Shown here: one piece after another, positions 6,054-7,982 of the stretch | Layout of the letters: each line of letters starts with the position of its first letter | How positions within the stretch are numbered: position 1 is the stretch's first letter | Source of the DNA: Balneolales bacterium | GTDB taxonomy: Bacteria; Bacteroidota; Rhodothermia; Balneolales; HLUCCA01 | Assembly: GCA_022565415.1 (NCBI GenBank) | Contig: JAIUMT010000138.1 | Location: forward strand, 1 to 7,982 | Length of the DNA stretch: 7,982 nucleotides | Direction of reading: 5' to 3' | The notes under the pieces: generated by a model | Database searches by the model: none | The model's input: the letters and a program-made list of their open reading frames with translations, nothing else | Told to the model about the DNA's origin: nothing | Translations under genes and position numbers: made by a program

Positions 6054-7091
6054 ATGTCGAATTTCCCTCCGATGAAGAACGATCTTTTACTGAAAGCACT
6101 GCGTGGAGAGCATGTGGAGCGCCCTCCGGTGTGGATGATGCGTCAGGCCGGGCGATATTTGCCCGAGTATATGGAGTTGAGGGGTAAGTATTCGTTTTTT
6201 GAGCGGGTTGAAACCCCGGAACTTGCCGCTGAAATCACCATGCAGCCGATTGACCGATTCGCACCCGATGCGGCAATTATCTTCTCTGATATCTTGGTTA
6301 TTCCTCAGGCGCTCGGGCTCGAAGTTACCCTGAATGAGGGCGAAGGTCCGCGCTTGCCGAATCCCATCCGAACGGCAAAAGATGCCCTGGCGATTTCGGT
6401 GCCGGATGTGGCTGATCGACTTCATTATGTGATGGAGGCGTTGACGATTACCCGTAACCGTCTCGACGGAAACGCGACTCTTATTGGTTTCGCTGGCGCG
6501 CCGTGGACGATTTTGTGCTACATGATTGAAGGTCGCGGGTCTAAAGATTTCGCCCGAGTGAAGCAATTCTGTTACACCGAGCCTGATGCAGCCCGACATT
6601 TGCTCAGTGTCATAACCGACACAACCATAGCCTACCTCAAAGCACAGATAGGAGCCGGAGCACAAGTGGTGCAAGTATTCGACTCGTGGGCTGGACTTCT
6701 CGGACCCGAAGATTTTGCCGAATGGGCGTTTCCTTACTTAAGTAAAATCAGCGAATCAATTACCGAAGTACCGGTGATTTTGTATCCGAAAGGAAGCTGG
6801 TATGCGTTGGAAAGATTGGCGTACAAGACGAATGCATCGGCAATTGGTATCGACTGGACGGTCACGCCTGAGTATGCGCGGGAAGCCACACGCAACGGTA
6901 TTACGTTGCAGGGGAATTTTGATCCGAGTAAGCTGATGTTGCCCCCAGACCAGATAAAATCGTCTGTAAAACGCATGATTCAGCGGTTCGGAGTGCAACG
7001 ATATATCGCTAATCTAGGTCACGGAATTTTGCCGAATATCCCGGTCGACAACGCCCGGGCGTTTATCGAAGCCGTTAAAGAATACTCGTAA
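6054..7091 (+). CDS. hemE: Uroporphyrinogen decarboxylase
   Basis: Cofactor-free decarboxylation of the four acetate side chains of uroporphyrinogen III to give coproporphyrinogen III, in the cytosol. The 345-residue chain is typical in length (about 340-355). Diagnostic motifs: PPVWMMRQAGRYLPEY (24-39) with substrate-binding Arg30 and Arg34; FSDIL with catalytic Asp79 (human Asp86); IGFAGAPWTILCYMIEG (144-160) with Tyr156 (human Tyr164); VFDSWAG with Ser211 (human Ser219); LQGNFDP (285-291); and NLGHGI with His323 (human His339). The start at 6054 is not decided by a ribosome binding site: the leader before it is AT-rich. Met7 at 6072 is an alternative that would also keep all motifs; I prefer 6054 because FPPMKND resembles the N-terminus of homologues. 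hemF follows after 13 bp. Confidence 0.96.
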   Translation: MSNFPPMKNDLLLKALRGEHVERPPVWMMRQAGRYLPEYMELRGKYSFFERVETPELAAEITMQPIDRFAPDAAIIFSDILVIPQALGLEVTLNEGEGPRLPNPIRTAKDALAISVPDVADRLHYVMEALTITRNRLDGNATLIGFAGAPWTILCYMIEGRGSKDFARVKQFCYTEPDAARHLLSVITDTTIAYLKAQIGAGAQVVQVFDSWAGLLGPEDFAEWAFPYLSKISESITEVPVILYPKGSWYALERLAYKTNASAIGIDWTVTPEYAREATRNGITLQGNFDPSKLMLPPDQIKSSVKRMIQRFGVQRYIANLGHGILPNIPVDNARAFIEAVKEYS

Positions 7092-7104
7092 ATATCGACT
7101 CACC

Positions 7105-7982
7105 ATGAAAGCAGCGTTTATCGAATTTATTCATTCGCTTCAGTACCAAATTTGTCAGGAACTCGAGCAAGCCGACGGAAAAGCGGTGTTCATCGAAGAT
7201 CGCTGGGAGCGCGAGGGCGGAGGTGGTGGTAAGTCTCGTGTTATCACCAACGGCAATGTCTTTGAAAAAGGCGGAGTAAACACCTCGATCGTCCACGGCG
7301 AATTGCCCGAACTCATCCGGAAACGCTTTGGCGTCTCCCAGGGCTGGTTTCTCGCTGCCGGAATTTCGCTGGTGATTCATCCGAAAAGTCCGATTGTTCC
7401 GACGGTTCATGCGAACTACCGGTATTTCGAACTATACGACGAAGAAGGAGGCGAGCTTCGCGATGCCTGGTTCGGAGGTGGCGCCGACCTCACGCCCTAC
7501 TACCTCATTCCCGAAGATGCCCAACATTTTCATTTGATGCACAAACAAGCTTGCGATGGCGTCGACGAAACCCTGTTTCCGATATTCAAGCAACAATGCG
7601 ACACCTATTTTCATAACGCGCACCGTGGCGAATCGCGCGGCGTTGGGGGAATCTTCTACGACTATATGAGGCCGTCTGACATGGTACAGCCGCAAAACGA
7701 AGATGGGTTCACATCCGAGCAATTATTGAACTTGGCGCGGCGAAATGGTCAGGCGTTTATTGATGCGTACATCCCAATTGTAAACCGAAATAAGTCAACA
7801 GAATTCAGTGAGGAACAGCGATACTGGCAGGAAATTCGCCGGGGAAGATATGTTGAGTTTAACTTAATTCACGACCGCGGGACGCTATTCGGACAAAAAA
7901 CAAACGGCCGTGTGGAGTCTATTCTGATGAGTTTGCCTCCGCGCGCGCGGTGGGACTACAATTTCGAGCCTAAAAACGATTC
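7105..7982 (+). CDS. hemF: Oxygen-dependent coproporphyrinogen-III oxidase (3' end cut by window)
   Basis: Aerobic oxidative decarboxylation of coproporphyrinogen III to protoporphyrinogen IX using O2. The frame stays open to the window edge: 292 codons are visible, ending WDYNFEPKND. E. coli HemF is 299 residues and has a few more than 20 after the equivalent point, so only a short C-terminal piece is missing. Motifs: EDRWEREGGGGGKSRVI (31-47), NTSIVHGELP (59-68), LVIHP with His92 and PTVHAN with His102, DAWFGGGADLTPYY (120-133), HRGESRGVGGIFYD (173-186) and RYVEFNLIHDRGTLFGQK about 30 residues before the edge. His92, His102, a histidine at 141 or 143, and His173 match the conserved histidines of the family. 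ATG 7105 lies 13 bp after hemE and has no clear Shine-Dalgarno sequence. Presence of HemF indicates aerobic growth; an anaerobic HemN may exist elsewhere. Confidence 0.95.
   Translation, partial: MKAAFIEFIHSLQYQICQELEQADGKAVFIEDRWEREGGGGGKSRVITNGNVFEKGGVNTSIVHGELPELIRKRFGVSQGWFLAAGISLVIHPKSPIVPTVHANYRYFELYDEEGGELRDAWFGGGADLTPYYLIPEDAQHFHLMHKQACDGVDETLFPIFKQQCDTYFHNAHRGESRGVGGIFYDYMRPSDMVQPQNEDGFTSEQLLNLARRNGQAFIDAYIPIVNRNKSTEFSEEQRYWQEIRRGRYVEFNLIHDRGTLFGQKTNGRVESILMSLPPRARWDYNFEPKND

Noticed and set aside
6205..6216. Palindrome GGGTT-GA-AACCC inside hemE
   Set aside because: It lies in conserved coding sequence with a loop too short for a hairpin, and is readily explained by chance.
6087..6674. 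Minus-strand open frame of 195 codons inside hemE
   Set aside because: Fully antisense to a motif-complete hemE, with no recognisable protein family.
7193..7233. G-rich stretch in hemF as a second G-quadruplex
   Set aside because: Mostly GG pairs that encode the conserved glycine-rich EGGGGGK motif of HemF; not four runs of three or more G.

Overview
This window is a heme biosynthesis operon with one divergently transcribed catabolic gene beside it. On the minus strand at 71-1447 is a PLP-dependent beta-eliminating lyase. Its active-site residues match tyrosine phenol-lyase better than tryptophanase. A 284-bp divergent intergenic region (1448-1731) follows. Then six genes run on the plus strand: hemH (ferrochelatase), hemA (glutamyl-tRNA reductase), hemC (hydroxymethylbilane synthase), hemD (uroporphyrinogen-III synthase), hemE (uroporphyrinogen decarboxylase) and hemF (oxygen-dependent coproporphyrinogen-III oxidase). 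hemF runs off the right edge, probably lacking only its last few codons.

Organism: probably an aerobic member of the Bacteroidota / Rhodothermota / Balneolota group. This is inferred from protein features (for example the GLDAQILGDLQI form of the GluTR signature), from the lack of clear Shine-Dalgarno sequences before most starts, and from the C5-type tetrapyrrole route combined with an O2-requiring HemF. GC content looks intermediate. A species cannot be named from the sequence alone.

How the genes work together: HemA reduces glutamyl-tRNA to glutamate-1-semialdehyde. HemL and HemB, not in this window, would convert that to porphobilinogen. HemC, HemD and HemE then make coproporphyrinogen III, HemF makes protoporphyrinogen IX, and after oxidation by an enzyme not seen here HemH inserts iron. 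With HemE and HemF beside HemH, the protoporphyrin route is implied rather than the coproporphyrin route. The genes are tightly spaced (3, 24, 4 and 13 bp) except for a 184-bp gap between hemD and hemE, which may hold a second promoter or small ORFs.

Most of the window is conventional. The best leads are: a 23-residue segment in HemH that holds all five of the protein's cysteines, at a porphyrin-pocket loop that is normally short; a run of four G-tracts inside hemD matching the G-quadruplex pattern; the tyrosine phenol-lyase-type residues in a gene that homology transfer might call tryptophanase; and small symmetric elements in the divergent promoter region. No clear new multi-gene system is visible.
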